Shown here piece after piece: positions 1-8,748 of a stretch of DNA of 64,000 bases. A program made the translations under genes and the position numbers. The notes below the pieces were generated by a model, which was not told the DNA's origin, did not search any database, and was given only the letters and a program-made list of their open reading frames with translations. This DNA is from Maribacter litoralis. Its GTDB lineage: Bacteria > Bacteroidota > Bacteroidia > Flavobacteriales > Flavobacteriaceae. The stretch's first letter is position 1; each line of letters opens with the position of its first letter. The stretch lies in assembly GCF_003075045.1 (NCBI RefSeq), contig NZ_QCZD01000001.1:310001-374000 (forward strand), in the 5' to 3' direction.

Positions 1-220
1 CAATGGCTACAGAAACCACGGTAAACAGTACATATTTTTTTTTCAGTAAAAGTTGTGGTATCGTAAAATAAATTAAACAGGCAATGACCGCTATTTGAAA
101 TACAATTACCAACGAGTTTTCATCTAAAAATTGAATTTCGCTACCTGTAAATATCCACGCGGTAACCCATATAAGTAGCCATAACGCTGCGTGAAAAATA
201 AAATTCTTATGTCTGTTCAT
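1..220 (-). CDS. LytS-type sensor histidine kinase, N-terminal part (runs off the window)
   Basis: An open frame starts at the ATG complementary to 218-220 and runs leftwards off the window with no stop. The visible 73 residues contain two hydrophobic segments (about residues 6-25 and 36-58) and the start of a third after a Lys-rich turn. This resembles the membrane sensor part of the kinase at 29474-30610. The catalytic domain is outside the window, so the kinase call is inference from this layout and resemblance. It is divergent from the EF-hand gene at 411, and the 190-bp gap between them holds the repeat pair at 313-341. The partner LytTR regulator would be expected just beyond the left edge. 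Confidence 0.6.
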   Translation of the reverse strand, partial: MNRHKNFIFHAALWLLIWVTAWIFTGSEIQFLDENSLVIVFQIAVIACLIYFTIPQLLLKKKYVLFTVVSVAI

Positions 221-310
221 GCTGCAAATAAAAGGAATAATTTTTCAAATGAACCTCAAAAGCAAGGGTCTAAATAGAGATAATCAAAGTGTTTACAGAA
301 CGTAAGACTA

Positions 311-378
311 ATTTCACTTAAAAGTAAACGGTAAACACTTAAAATGGTCATTCAGCATTAAAGATTCTTACATCTTTG
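311..378 (+). promoter_or_regulatory. Candidate LytTR-type operator and promoter, copy 1
   Basis: Two direct repeats share CACTTA (TTCACTTA at 313-320, AACACTTA at 334-341), a 21-bp period. A near-consensus -7 element, CATCTTTG (371-378), starts 37 bp after the start of the second repeat. The same geometry recurs at 3435, 51677 and 53231. It precedes the EF-hand gene and lies between it and the divergent kinase. Confidence 0.6.
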
Positions 379-410
379 CTATCAAATATTAGTTGTTAAA
401 ATAGAAAAGT

Positions 411-692
411 ATGAAACGTATTACATTAAAAACCGGATTGTTATTTGCTATGTTGGTTGCATTTGGAACTGTAGCCGTTAACGCACAATCTAAAGGAGAA
501 AGAAAAGAACCACCTACATATGCTAAACTTTTAGAAGAAATGGATGCAGATGAAGATGGCCAGCTATCTGAAGAAGAAGTAAAAGGTCCTTTAAAGGATA
601 ACTTTTCTGAAATAGATACCAATGAAGATGGATTTATTTCTGAAGAAGAATTCGACGAGGCTCCAAAACCAAAAGGAAGACCTAGAAACTAG
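411..692 (+). CDS. Small secreted EF-hand protein
   Basis: A 93-residue protein with a signal peptide (about residues 1-25, cleavage near VNA-Q). It has two EF-hand loops: D45 to E56, with ligands at D45, D47, D49 and E56, and D69 to E80, with D69, N71, D73 and E80. Both loops keep Gly at position 6, so calcium binding is likely. The C-terminus is short and basic. The gene stands alone between a candidate LytTR-type promoter (311-378) and a strong hairpin (743-770). A second small EF-hand protein, lipid-anchored, is encoded at 54202. What it binds or signals to cannot be read from the sequence. Confidence 0.85.
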   Translation: MKRITLKTGLLFAMLVAFGTVAVNAQSKGERKEPPTYAKLLEEMDADEDGQLSEEEVKGPLKDNFSEIDTNEDGFISEEEFDEAPKPKGRPRN

Positions 693-742
693 GTGTCTCA
701 AAAACATTTACCCTTTCAATAATTTTTGTTGAAAATTAGCCC

Positions 743-770
743 AAAGCATCATGGCGAACCATGATGCTTT
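743..770 (+). terminator. Hairpin terminator after the EF-hand gene
   Basis: A perfect 12-bp stem (743-754 with 759-770) closes on the tetraloop CGAA and ends in TTTAATTA. It separates the EF-hand unit from the DUF6090 gene. Confidence 0.75.
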
Positions 771-896
771 AATTACTAAATAATTGAGAATTAAATATTC
801 TGCGGGCTTGCGTCAAATTATCGATTATGTTTTCAATTCATTCACAAACGGGCTTTTCTCTAGTTCGTTCTTATTAATAAGGTAAGCATATTATAA

Positions 897-1649
897 ATGG
901 TCTTATTCAGAAAGGTTAGAAGTCAACTATTACAACTAGAAAAGTTCAAAACCTATTTAATATATGCTTTAGGTGAAATTCTACTGATTGTAATTGGTCT
1001 TTTAATTGCATGGAAAATCAATGATCTCAATGAATCTAGAAAAAATAGGATCGTAGAAGTAAAAATCTATAAAAGCTTAAGTCAAGAGCTAAACACCAAT
1101 TTGGGAGTATTAGATAGTGCTATTGCAGATTACACTAAAAATATTCAAACCTTACAAAATACTATCAACTACCTAGGTGTGGAACCCACGGACCTAACAT
1201 CCGATGCCAAATCAATGATCGTTAATTTAAACTATCATAAAACCATCGTTAGAGATGAAGCGATAAACTCGATAAACGCCACCAATAAGTTTGAATTTAT
1301 TGAAAGTGATTCCCTTAAAAAGCTGATTGCTGCTTACCCGAACGAACTTGATAATTTTAACATACAGCAGGGTAAGATTGAAAATATTATTACCGAGCGA
1401 TTAAAACCGGTTATAGAAAAGCATATTTCTTTAATAGAAATTTTACCGGAAGACAGTTATAATTATCAGCGCATAAAAAATTATGGTAATTCATCGAACT
1501 ATTCTGAACTACTGGTTAGTAGGGAATATCAAAATAGTGTAATAGACAGGTTGCTGCAGACTAAAGATCAGCTTTCGATTGCTAAGAACTTAAGGAATAA
1601 AACAAAAATAATTGCCACAAAATTGAATCAAGAACTGAACAGATCTTAA
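897..1649 (+). CDS. DUF6090 family membrane-anchored protein
   Basis: A 250-residue protein with a basic N-terminus (FRKVRSQLL), one transmembrane helix at about residues 20-39, and the GEILLIVIGLLIAWKINDLN signature typical of DUF6090 proteins. The remainder is a long, mostly helical, polar domain. With no signal peptide cleavage site, the helix probably acts as an anchor. The function of the family is unknown. The gene ends 36 bp before the YHYH gene at 1686, so the two may be co-transcribed. Confidence 0.8.
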   Translation: MVLFRKVRSQLLQLEKFKTYLIYALGEILLIVIGLLIAWKINDLNESRKNRIVEVKIYKSLSQELNTNLGVLDSAIADYTKNIQTLQNTINYLGVEPTDLTSDAKSMIVNLNYHKTIVRDEAINSINATNKFEFIESDSLKKLIAAYPNELDNFNIQQGKIENIITERLKPVIEKHISLIEILPEDSYNYQRIKNYGNSSNYSELLVSREYQNSVIDRLLQTKDQLSIAKNLRNKTKIIATKLNQELNRS

Positions 1650-1685
1650 ACACTTTAAAACAACATCAATTTAAAGCATTCAACT

Positions 1686-2726
1686 ATGATACAGAAAAGT
1701 ATATATCACGTTTTGGCTTTCTTTATTTTCACCTTTGCCATTATGAGTTTTGTTGGCTGTAGTAGCGATGATGCCTCTTCAGATGATTTGGTGACAGAAG
1801 ATGGTGAAGATACGGTTACCGATAATGACTCTACAGATGAAGACACAAGTGTGGTAAGCGTAGATGCTTCATATTTCTATACCGAAGATGGGTCGGTTAC
1901 CATAACCACGGTACCATGTACACTATCAGATGGTACAGAAACCGATTGCTATGAAATAGTAACAACGAGCTTGCCCGGTGATCATGAAATGGGACCATGG
2001 TGCCCAGAAAACATTGGTGATAGTGCCGAAGCAGGCGGAATTTGGTTAGAAAGTGGAGAAGTTTATGATGTTGATGGTGCCTTTGTAGAGAATTTAGCTG
2101 AATTCTATAACGATGATAATTGGATGATGTATGATGAAAACGGAAACATTTATATTACCGATACCGAAGATGATTGTATTAATGCGGCCAACCCAAACGT
2201 GGGTGCAGAATACGAAAATTTTTGTGTAGAGTGCATACCATCTTATATTACAAATTTAAATCAGACTTGGACCATACCCGTCACTCCAGTGGCTCAAAAT
2301 ACTCCAGTACTTTTTAATACCGCTGCACAAGGTCCGCAAACAACCACTGTACCATCTACACGTGGTGTTGCCTTAAACGGTATCGAATTTTCTGCTCCGG
2401 CACCTGTAGATAATATTCTTGGCGCCTATACCTTGGCACCTTTTGACGATGCCGGTGGTCATATCAACGTACACCAAGGATATCATTATCATGCTGCTAC
2501 AGGTTTTAGTACCAAGATTGTTCAAGAAGATGGTCATGCAGCTTTAATTGGTTATGCCTTAGACGGATTTGGAATTTATGAATTGAAGGACAGTGAAGGT
2601 GTTGAAGCTACGGATCTAGATGAATTAAGAGGCCATGAAGATGACACCAGAGGTTATCACTACCACGTAGATGCAGCTGGCAATAATAATTTTATAGATG
2701 GGCTTAAAGGTGCCTACGTTAATTAA
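1686..2726 (+). CDS. YHYH-domain lipoprotein (1)
   Basis: A 346-residue lipoprotein. The signal sequence ends in lipobox SFVGC (C25), followed by an acidic Asp/Ser/Thr linker to about residue 58. The C-terminal part carries two YHYH motifs at about residues 266-269 and 324-327, separated by the ALDGFGIYE stretch typical of the YHYH domain. This family is widespread in marine bacteria, and a metal or ligand role for the His motifs is only suspected. Several Cys residues in the middle part (for example CVECIP) suggest disulfides, as expected outside the inner membrane. The gene is 8 bp upstream of the next one, so they form an operon. A paralogue lies at 3595. Confidence 0.85.
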   Translation: MIQKSIYHVLAFFIFTFAIMSFVGCSSDDASSDDLVTEDGEDTVTDNDSTDEDTSVVSVDASYFYTEDGSVTITTVPCTLSDGTETDCYEIVTTSLPGDHEMGPWCPENIGDSAEAGGIWLESGEVYDVDGAFVENLAEFYNDDNWMMYDENGNIYITDTEDDCINAANPNVGAEYENFCVECIPSYITNLNQTWTIPVTPVAQNTPVLFNTAAQGPQTTTVPSTRGVALNGIEFSAPAPVDNILGAYTLAPFDDAGGHINVHQGYHYHAATGFSTKIVQEDGHAALIGYALDGFGIYELKDSEGVEATDLDELRGHEDDTRGYHYHVDAAGNNNFIDGLKGAYVN

Positions 2727-2734
2727 TAGATGCT

Positions 2735-3355
2735 ATGAAAAAGTATATCCTAACTATCTGTACCGTACTGTTCATATTATTTGGGCATGCCCACAATCCT
2801 GATGCATCTACCACAATGCTGGTAGAAAAAGGAGATGGCACATGGATACTACAGATCAGTTCTTCATTAACTGCTTTTCAACAAGAGGTTAGAACCCATT
2901 TTACCGAAACTCCTTATAATTCCCCCGAGGAGTTTCAACAAATGGTTTTATCTCACATAAAAAATAATCTTGAGATAAACTTTAATGATGGTTCTGAAAT
3001 TACTTTGGGTAATGGGGTTGTAAAACTAGGGCATGAAACCAAAGTCGTTTTTGAGGTATTTGGTATCGATTCAGATTTACAGTCCATTCATATAAAAAAC
3101 ACAGCGTTCAATGATATTTCAAAGAGCCAAAGTGCACTGTTTTTATTTAAAGACGGTTTTCAAAAAGACCAGTTTGTTTTAAATTACGACAATGGTCATA
3201 CACTAGAACTTATAGCAAGCGGAAATAAGTTTATTGAGGCCAACGAACAGAATGCAAGCTTCAATTCTACTTTTGCCATAATAATTGTAATTAGTCTTTT
3301 GGTATTTAGCTTTATCGTTCAAAAGACCATTCTTTCAAAAGTTCCTATTGAATAA
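2735..3355 (+). CDS. Secreted protein with C-terminal membrane anchor, DUF6702-like
   Basis: A 206-residue protein with a signal peptide (about residues 1-18, followed by HAHN) and a hydrophobic C-terminal segment (about 182-200) ending in a short charged tail, so an extracytoplasmic domain held by one helix. The beta-rich middle resembles DUF6702, but I am not certain of the assignment. It follows the YHYH gene by 8 bp and presumably works with it. The spacer after it (3356-3594) has no clear hairpin and holds the promoter of the next operon. Confidence 0.6.
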   Translation: MKKYILTICTVLFILFGHAHNPDASTTMLVEKGDGTWILQISSSLTAFQQEVRTHFTETPYNSPEEFQQMVLSHIKNNLEINFNDGSEITLGNGVVKLGHETKVVFEVFGIDSDLQSIHIKNTAFNDISKSQSALFLFKDGFQKDQFVLNYDNGHTLELIASGNKFIEANEQNASFNSTFAIIIVISLLVFSFIVQKTILSKVPIE

Positions 3356-3426
3356 CCTAATTATTACAATTAGCGGTTAGATTTTTTGATTTTTACAACC
3401 TATCAAAAATTCATCAACTTTAAAAC

Positions 3427-3500
3427 ATCGGTCATTCGCTTAATACAATCGGTAGTTCACTGATTAATAAAAATTCCATATAAACATATGATTATACTTG
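3427..3500 (+). promoter_or_regulatory. Candidate LytTR-type operator and promoter, copy 2
   Basis: Two 16-bp direct repeats starting ATCGGT (3427-3442 and 3448-3463) match at 12 of 16 positions with a 21-bp period. The core is TTCgCTta / TTCaCTga. A -7-like element, TATACTTG (3493-3500), begins 37 bp after the second TTC. It lies upstream of the YHYH/MORN/SCO operon. Confidence 0.65.
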
Positions 3501-3594
3501 TGCCGTAAACTTAAACGATCATAAAAAAATACAGATTTATCCAACTAAAAATTCATTTAAAGACACTTATAAAATCCCCATTAAATTAACAATT

Positions 3595-4383
3595 ATGAAA
3601 AAAAACAGATTTAATAGTATCCCAAAATCTTCGCTAGTTTTAGCCTTATCATTTATAACACTTTTAGCTTGTAGTAGTGATAGTGTAGATGATGATGTTT
3701 TTGAAGATATTGTAAGTACTGATGAAGAGGATGATGAAGAAATTGCAACAGAACTTCATGCAGCATACAGTGCTTTTAATACAGACGCGGTTACCGTGTA
3801 CTTAGATGGTTCTGAAGTAGTTATTGAAACCACTGGTCTTCCTAATCATGAGACGGTTTATTGGGGAGAAGGAAACTCTCTTTATAAAGAAGAGCCAGAT
3901 GTAGCCCTTACACCAAGTATTATGTCCAGTAATAACAATGCTACAACCATTCGTGTTGATGCTACCCCAAATTTGACAGGTAGTACGGTACAAACAGAAT
4001 TAGGTACCATTGGTATCGCGGTTAGCGGATCTTCTTTATTTAACGACCAAGAAGGTGGTGGCGCATTGGATCAAGCTGCGGCAAGTTTAGATTGGACAGG
4101 AGCACATATTGGTCCGGGTGTGTATCATTATCACCTAGAGCCAAAGGCTTTTACCAATGATGACGATAACCTTGTAGGTATATTATTGGACGGAGTATTT
4201 CTCTACGGAAGAAAATGTAGTGCTACCGGAGATTATCCTACGGATTTAGACGCTTCCGGCGGTCATACTTCTACAACTCAATATTCAGATGGTGAAGAAG
4301 AATATCACTATCACATTATTAACGAAGTGTATTCAACCACTGGATCTTATTTAGCATTTGCAGGTCCTTTTCAAGGATATTAA
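3595..4383 (+). CDS. YHYH-domain lipoprotein (2)
   Basis: A 262-residue lipoprotein with lipobox TLLAC (C26) and an acidic linker (about residues 27-55), then a YHYH domain. The two YHYH motifs are at about residues 177-180 and 237-240, with LLDGVFLYGR between them, parallel to ALDGFGIYE in the first YHYH protein. It is shorter than the paralogue at 1686 because it lacks that protein's extra Cys-containing middle part. It is the first gene of an apparent three-gene operon with a MORN-repeat lipoprotein (2-bp gap) and an SCO protein. A candidate LytTR-type promoter lies upstream. Confidence 0.85.
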   Translation: MKKNRFNSIPKSSLVLALSFITLLACSSDSVDDDVFEDIVSTDEEDDEEIATELHAAYSAFNTDAVTVYLDGSEVVIETTGLPNHETVYWGEGNSLYKEEPDVALTPSIMSSNNNATTIRVDATPNLTGSTVQTELGTIGIAVSGSSLFNDQEGGGALDQAAASLDWTGAHIGPGVYHYHLEPKAFTNDDDNLVGILLDGVFLYGRKCSATGDYPTDLDASGGHTSTTQYSDGEEEYHYHIINEVYSTTGSYLAFAGPFQGY

Positions 4384-4385
4384 AA

Positions 4386-5006
4386 ATGAGAACCCTCAAC
4401 TTCCATATTATTTTGATTGTTCTGGTTTTACAACTGGGCTGTAATACTACACCCAAAACTGAAGCCAAAACAACAGAACCTGTGACCATAAAACAGGAAA
4501 CAAAATTTAAGGAAGAATTGACACTCAATCAATTAGAAGGTACTTGGTATTACAAAAACTCACCTTATGATGGTTATGCTTTAAACTTACATGAAAATGG
4601 TTCTTTGGCGGAAAAGGTGGGTTTTGTAAATGGAAAGAGAGAAGGAGTTGCCAAAAGATGGTCAGCTAATGAAGTACTTCGCGTTGAATACCATTATAAA
4701 AACAATCGCCTTGAAGGTTCTTATAAAACTTGGTGGGAAAACGGACAATTAGCACAAGAAGCCAATTATATTAATGGCAAGATGCATGGTGTAGAGAAAA
4801 AATGGTATGCAAACGGTCAATTGGCAAAAGAAAGACAATTGGTCAACGGTAAGGAAGAGGGGCTACAAAAAGCTTGGCTACAAAACGGTACTTTATATGT
4901 CAATTATGAAGCTAAAAACGGACGTATATTTGGGTTACGAAGAGCAAATTCTTGTTACCAATTAGAAGATGAAGTTGTGGTTAGATCAGAAAATGAAACA
5001 TTATGA
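4386..5006 (+). CDS. MORN-repeat (YwqK-like) lipoprotein
   Basis: A 206-residue lipoprotein with lipobox LQLGC (C19). From about residue 68 it carries tandem MORN-type repeats of roughly 22-24 residues, with the pattern W-x-x-NGQLA...NGKxxG. Annotation pipelines often name this family YwqK antitoxin, but the lipobox and context argue against a toxin-antitoxin role. A beta-repeat scaffold at the cell surface or periplasm is more likely. It starts 2 bp after the YHYH gene and overlaps the SCO gene by 4 bp, so translation is probably coupled. Confidence 0.8.
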   Translation: MRTLNFHIILIVLVLQLGCNTTPKTEAKTTEPVTIKQETKFKEELTLNQLEGTWYYKNSPYDGYALNLHENGSLAEKVGFVNGKREGVAKRWSANEVLRVEYHYKNNRLEGSYKTWWENGQLAQEANYINGKMHGVEKKWYANGQLAKERQLVNGKEEGLQKAWLQNGTLYVNYEAKNGRIFGLRRANSCYQLEDEVVVRSENETL

Positions 5007-5677
5007 AAAAGCCCATATTTTATATAGCTACCTTAATTCTTTTTTCTGCTTGCAAACAGACAGTAAAAAAAGAGAACATACAGGTTAAAGAGACTAGTAG
5101 GGTAGAGTACTTGCCCTATTATAACGATGAATCTTTTACTCCACATTGGTTAACCCCAAATTCTGAGGAGGAAAAACAGTTTCACAAAATTCCAGATTTT
5201 AAGCTAGTTGATCAGTTAGGGGATACCCTAACCCAAAAATCATTTGAAGATAAAGTATATATAACGGACTTCTTTTTTACTACGTGCCCAGGAATTTGTT
5301 TAAAAATGACCAATAATATGACCAAGGTACAAGAGGCATTCTTAGACAACCCTGAGGTTGCTATTTTATCGCACTCCGTAACCCCGTCAATCGATTCCGT
5401 TTCTGTATTGAAGACATATGCTGAAAAGAACGGAGTTATTGATTCTAAATGGCACTTGGTGACCGGTGATAAAACTGAAATTTACAACTTGGGCAGAAAT
5501 GAATATTTTGTGGAAAATGATTTAGGCATCCCTAAGGATATCAATGATTTTCTACACACAGAAAACTTTCTGTTGATTGATAAAAACAAGCATATACGAG
5601 GTATCTACAACGGACTAAACCGAGCTTCGATAGCTCAATTGATAACTGATGTGGATGCTTTGCTAGAAGAGATTTAA
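5003..5677 (+). CDS. SCO1/SenC-family lipoprotein
   Basis: A 224-residue lipoprotein (FSAC, C17) with a thioredoxin fold. The copper-binding CxxxC is at C95 and C99 (TTCPGIC) and the conserved distal His is H185 (DFLHTENF). SCO proteins deliver copper to cytochrome oxidase or act as thiol oxidoreductases. No oxidase genes are nearby, so the partner is more likely encoded in this operon. The start overlaps the MORN gene by 4 bp. It ends the operon, and the short gap before the convergent esterase holds no convincing hairpin. Confidence 0.9.
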   Translation: MKKPIFYIATLILFSACKQTVKKENIQVKETSRVEYLPYYNDESFTPHWLTPNSEEEKQFHKIPDFKLVDQLGDTLTQKSFEDKVYITDFFFTTCPGICLKMTNNMTKVQEAFLDNPEVAILSHSVTPSIDSVSVLKTYAEKNGVIDSKWHLVTGDKTEIYNLGRNEYFVENDLGIPKDINDFLHTENFLLIDKNKHIRGIYNGLNRASIAQLITDVDALLEEI

Positions 5678-5744
5678 AAATACATGGCGGACTAAGTTTA
5701 GCTTATTTTGAAGGCATGAACCTAATTGTTCCCCGATGGTGGAA

Positions 5745-7271
5745 TTATTTACGGAGTTGTTTTAATCTATCTATTGCGTTTTGATTTGAAGGATTTAATT
5801 CCAACGATTTCTTATAACTATTAATAGCACTTTTATAATCATTATTATAAAAATAAGCTTCGCCTAAACTATCATATAAGTTAGCTGATTTAGGATATAA
5901 ATGTAATGCCAATAAAAAAACATTAACGCCCTGTTGTGCTGTTTTAGGATTAAAGGATAATCGCAAACCTAGAGTGTTGAGCATTCCTTCTTTAAGTTCT
6001 AACTTTGGATGTATTACAGTAGTTTTTTGAAATAACGAAATTAAATCTTGATAACCTTGGTTAAGTGCCAAATCAATAAAATCCTGATAATTGAACTCTC
6101 TTATTTCAGCAGGTTTACTTTTTTTTGAAACCAACGTTTCAGAAAAGCCATTTTCTTTTATACTGTTTTCAATAAACTCTGTGCCTGTTTTTTGATTTTT
6201 TAAAGTCATAGCTAGAAAATTCAAAGTATGTTCGGATAATAATTTATAGGAAGCCATAATTTTATCATCACTTTTATCCTGTCTTTTATCTCTATTCGTA
6301 AACAAAACACCAAAAGTACTGAAATAGGAATGGGTTAAATCGTGAAATCTATAGCTGTAAATAGTACTGTACCGCAAAGAGTCAAATAATATATACTCAT
6401 AATTTACATTTGCAGAAATTTTATCGCTAATCAATACTTCTTTTGGAATTTCTTTTTGGGCAAAATGAATATAAGGAACATTGAAATTATCTAAGTTAAA
6501 ATAAGCTGATTTTTCAAGAACAGAATAATTATATCTTTCAGTACCATCTAAACTAACCAAAGCCTTTATACGCTGATTTTTCATAACCGTTATAGCATTT
6601 GATAATCCGCCAAAGCTAAAACCCATAAGTGCTATTCTTTCCACATCAATATTTTCATATTTATTTATTTCCTTTAAAAGAAACTCCACATCCCGAGATT
6701 GAGTTTCCATATCCTTTGTAGTTCCACCTTCTAGGTATCTGGTCTCCGTTCCTCTTGAAGGACTAGAGATCACGACAAAACCATTACTAGCCAAATATTC
6801 GAACATGGCAAAATTTTCTATTGATGAAGCTTGATAGCTAGGTGCATATACAATGACGGGAAATTTTCCCTTTAAAAACTTAGCGTTAAAAAAAGCGCTA
6901 ACATTTTCCATTAAATGCAATTTATTTTCTGGTGTATTCCATAAATACGGAAACCAATCCAATAAAAATTCATCTGGTAAGTTTTTCCATTCTTCTTCTT
7001 CTTTTAAGACTTTTAGATAATCTAAAACAATTAACGAGTCTGTTTTTTTTTCAATTGTTGCAGGATACCAAATACTGATTGGAATAGGTCTGTTGATATA
7101 TTGATTGTTAAAGCCATTATGTATTCTATAGGTTCTTGTACTATCAATAGCATTATAATGTTTAAATCCCACAGTAAACATTCCATTGTCAAGATTAATA
7201 TCTTTCAAAGAAGTTTGTCCATAAGATAAAATGATAAAAAAAAGATAAAGGAATAATATAGTAAACCGCAT
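5745..7271 (-). CDS. Secreted alpha/beta hydrolase with C-terminal TPR
   Basis: A 508-residue protein with a signal peptide (about 1-19, ending SYGQ). The hydrolase domain spans roughly residues 60-360, with nucleophile elbow GFSFGG (S219) and an acetylhydrolase/dienelactone-hydrolase-like order: IWYP strand, VIVYAPSY oxyanion strand, then the elbow. The last 55-60 residues form a TPR unit with the usual A/Y/L spacing. It is probably a periplasmic esterase or lipase-like enzyme, substrate unknown. It stands alone, convergent with the SCO gene and divergent from the reductase at 7416. Confidence 0.75.
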   Translation of the reverse strand: MRFTILFLYLFFIILSYGQTSLKDINLDNGMFTVGFKHYNAIDSTRTYRIHNGFNNQYINRPIPISIWYPATIEKKTDSLIVLDYLKVLKEEEEWKNLPDEFLLDWFPYLWNTPENKLHLMENVSAFFNAKFLKGKFPVIVYAPSYQASSIENFAMFEYLASNGFVVISSPSRGTETRYLEGGTTKDMETQSRDVEFLLKEINKYENIDVERIALMGFSFGGLSNAITVMKNQRIKALVSLDGTERYNYSVLEKSAYFNLDNFNVPYIHFAQKEIPKEVLISDKISANVNYEYILFDSLRYSTIYSYRFHDLTHSYFSTFGVLFTNRDKRQDKSDDKIMASYKLLSEHTLNFLAMTLKNQKTGTEFIENSIKENGFSETLVSKKSKPAEIREFNYQDFIDLALNQGYQDLISLFQKTTVIHPKLELKEGMLNTLGLRLSFNPKTAQQGVNVFLLALHLYPKSANLYDSLGEAYFYNNDYKSAINSYKKSLELNPSNQNAIDRLKQLRK

Positions 7272-7415
7272 GATTCTTCGATTAGTATTCGCTAGTAAAG
7301 ATGTTTTATTTTAAATTTTGTTACAGTTAATGTATTAATATGCAATAAGTTAACCTAACTAAATTATCAAAATATAAAACCTAAATTGTAAATTATGAAG
7401 AAATAAACAATAATA

Positions 7416-7958
7416 ATGAACAAGATAGTTTATTACGTAGCTATTTCTATTGACGGATTTATCTGTGGACTCGATGGTGATATCAGCGGATTTGTAGGTG
7501 AGGGTAGTGGGGTCACAAAATATATGTCTGATTTAAAGGGATTTGAAACTACGATCATGGGTAAAGACACCTATGAATTTGGATATGCCTACGGATTAAA
7601 ACCTGGGCAGCCAGCGTATGCGCACATGCAGCATTATATTTTCTCTAAATCTTTACAGTTCGATAGTAAAAGTGATCAAGTACATATTATTTCTGATTAC
7701 GACTTAGATAAGATTAAAGAACTGAAACAAAACTCAACCACAGATATTTACTTATGTGGAGGTGGCGTTTTTGCCGGATGGCTTTTCGATAATCAATTTA
7801 TAGACGTCATTAAGGTTAAAATCAACCCCTTGATCTTAGGAGCTGGTGTACGATTATTTGGGGAATCTACATCTGGTTATCAATTAGTACTCACGGACAC
7901 CGAATCTTATGATGGTGGACTGGTATTTAATACGTATTCTATAAATTATAATTCGTAA
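7416..7958 (+). CDS. Dihydrofolate-reductase-like (RibD C-terminal domain) protein
   Basis: A 180-residue single-domain protein of the DHFR/RibD-C superfamily. It opens with the strand YYVAISIDGFI, has TTIMGKDTYE (NADPH-site region) and a glycine-rich YLCGGGVFAGWLF segment, and ends with the NPLILGAGVRLF motif. Members are generic NADPH-dependent reductases and rarely true folate enzymes. The gene is monocistronic, with a shared bidirectional hairpin at its 3' end. Confidence 0.8.
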   Translation: MNKIVYYVAISIDGFICGLDGDISGFVGEGSGVTKYMSDLKGFETTIMGKDTYEFGYAYGLKPGQPAYAHMQHYIFSKSLQFDSKSDQVHIISDYDLDKIKELKQNSTTDIYLCGGGVFAGWLFDNQFIDVIKVKINPLILGAGVRLFGESTSGYQLVLTDTESYDGGLVFNTYSINYNS

Positions 7959-7971
7959 TATTTTAAAACAA

Positions 7972-8007
7972 AATAGTCCAGAAAACCAAGTGATTTTCTG
8001 GACTATT
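7972..8007. terminator. Bidirectional terminator
   Basis: A perfect 14-bp stem (7972-7985 with 7994-8007) with an 8-base loop and A/T-rich ends, between two convergent genes. Confidence 0.85.
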
Positions 8008-8030
8008 ACCTAACAACCAAACTAAACTTC

Positions 8031-8708
8031 TTATTTCAGTGCTGCCAATAACTTCTCTGCAACCAATTCAGATGATGCAGGGTTTTGACCTGTAATTAAA
8101 TTACCATCTTGAACCGCATATGCTGCCCAATCTTCTTTTTTAGAATAGATACCTCCATTTTCCTGTAACATGTCTTCTACCAAGAAAGGAACTACATTCG
8201 TTAACTGAACGGCTTCTTCCTCTGAATTGGTAAAACCGGTAACTTTTTTGCCTTTTACCAAAGGATTACCATCTGTACCAGAAACTCTTTTAAGCGCTGC
8301 TGGTGCATGACAAACAAATGCGATAGGCTTCTCTTGCTCGTTAAATGCTTCTATTAGCTTTACAGAAGTAACATCATTAGCCAAATCCCATAAAGGACCG
8401 TGACCACCAGGGTAGAAAACCGCATCAAAATCACTCGCATCTAAATCTGAAAGTACTTTTGTGTTCGCAATTACATCTTGTGCCGCTTTATCTTCTTTAA
8501 AGCGTTTGGTATCTTTTGTTTGTGCATCTTCCGTATCACTACTTGGGTCAATCGGTGCTTGACCACCTTTTGGGGTAGCAACCGTAATTTCAGCACCTTT
8601 GTCAAACAGGGCATAATAGGGAGCAGCAAACTCCTCAACCCAAAATCCTGTTTTTTTTCCTGTGTCTCCCAACTGATCATGAGAGGTTAATACAAACAAT
8701 ATTTTCAT
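8031..8708 (-). CDS. DJ-1/PfpI-family protein, class I amidotransferase-like
   Basis: A 225-residue protein of the DJ-1/PfpI superfamily, closest in layout to the larger Hsp31/glyoxalase III-like members. It has the conserved acidic residue in GFWVEE (about E26), the GGHGPLWDL loop, and nucleophile C133-H134 in FVCHAPAAL. Such proteins act as glyoxalases, deglycases or chaperones against reactive carbonyls. It follows the MDR reductase by 40 bp on the same strand, so it is probably expressed from that gene's promoter under the palindromic operator at 9880. Confidence 0.85.
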   Translation of the reverse strand: MKILFVLTSHDQLGDTGKKTGFWVEEFAAPYYALFDKGAEITVATPKGGQAPIDPSSDTEDAQTKDTKRFKEDKAAQDVIANTKVLSDLDASDFDAVFYPGGHGPLWDLANDVTSVKLIEAFNEQEKPIAFVCHAPAALKRVSGTDGNPLVKGKKVTGFTNSEEEAVQLTNVVPFLVEDMLQENGGIYSKKEDWAAYAVQDGNLITGQNPASSELVAEKLLAALK

Positions 8709-8748
8709 CTTTATTATATTAAATTTTGATTTATAATTAGTCTACAAA

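Noticed and set aside
839..872. ATTCAC and GTTCGT before the DUF6090 gene as a LytTR-type site
   Set aside because: Offset is not 21 bp and no -7 element is found at the expected distance.
4386..5006. YwqK-type antitoxin
   Set aside because: The lipobox puts the protein outside the cytoplasm, and no toxin gene is adjacent.
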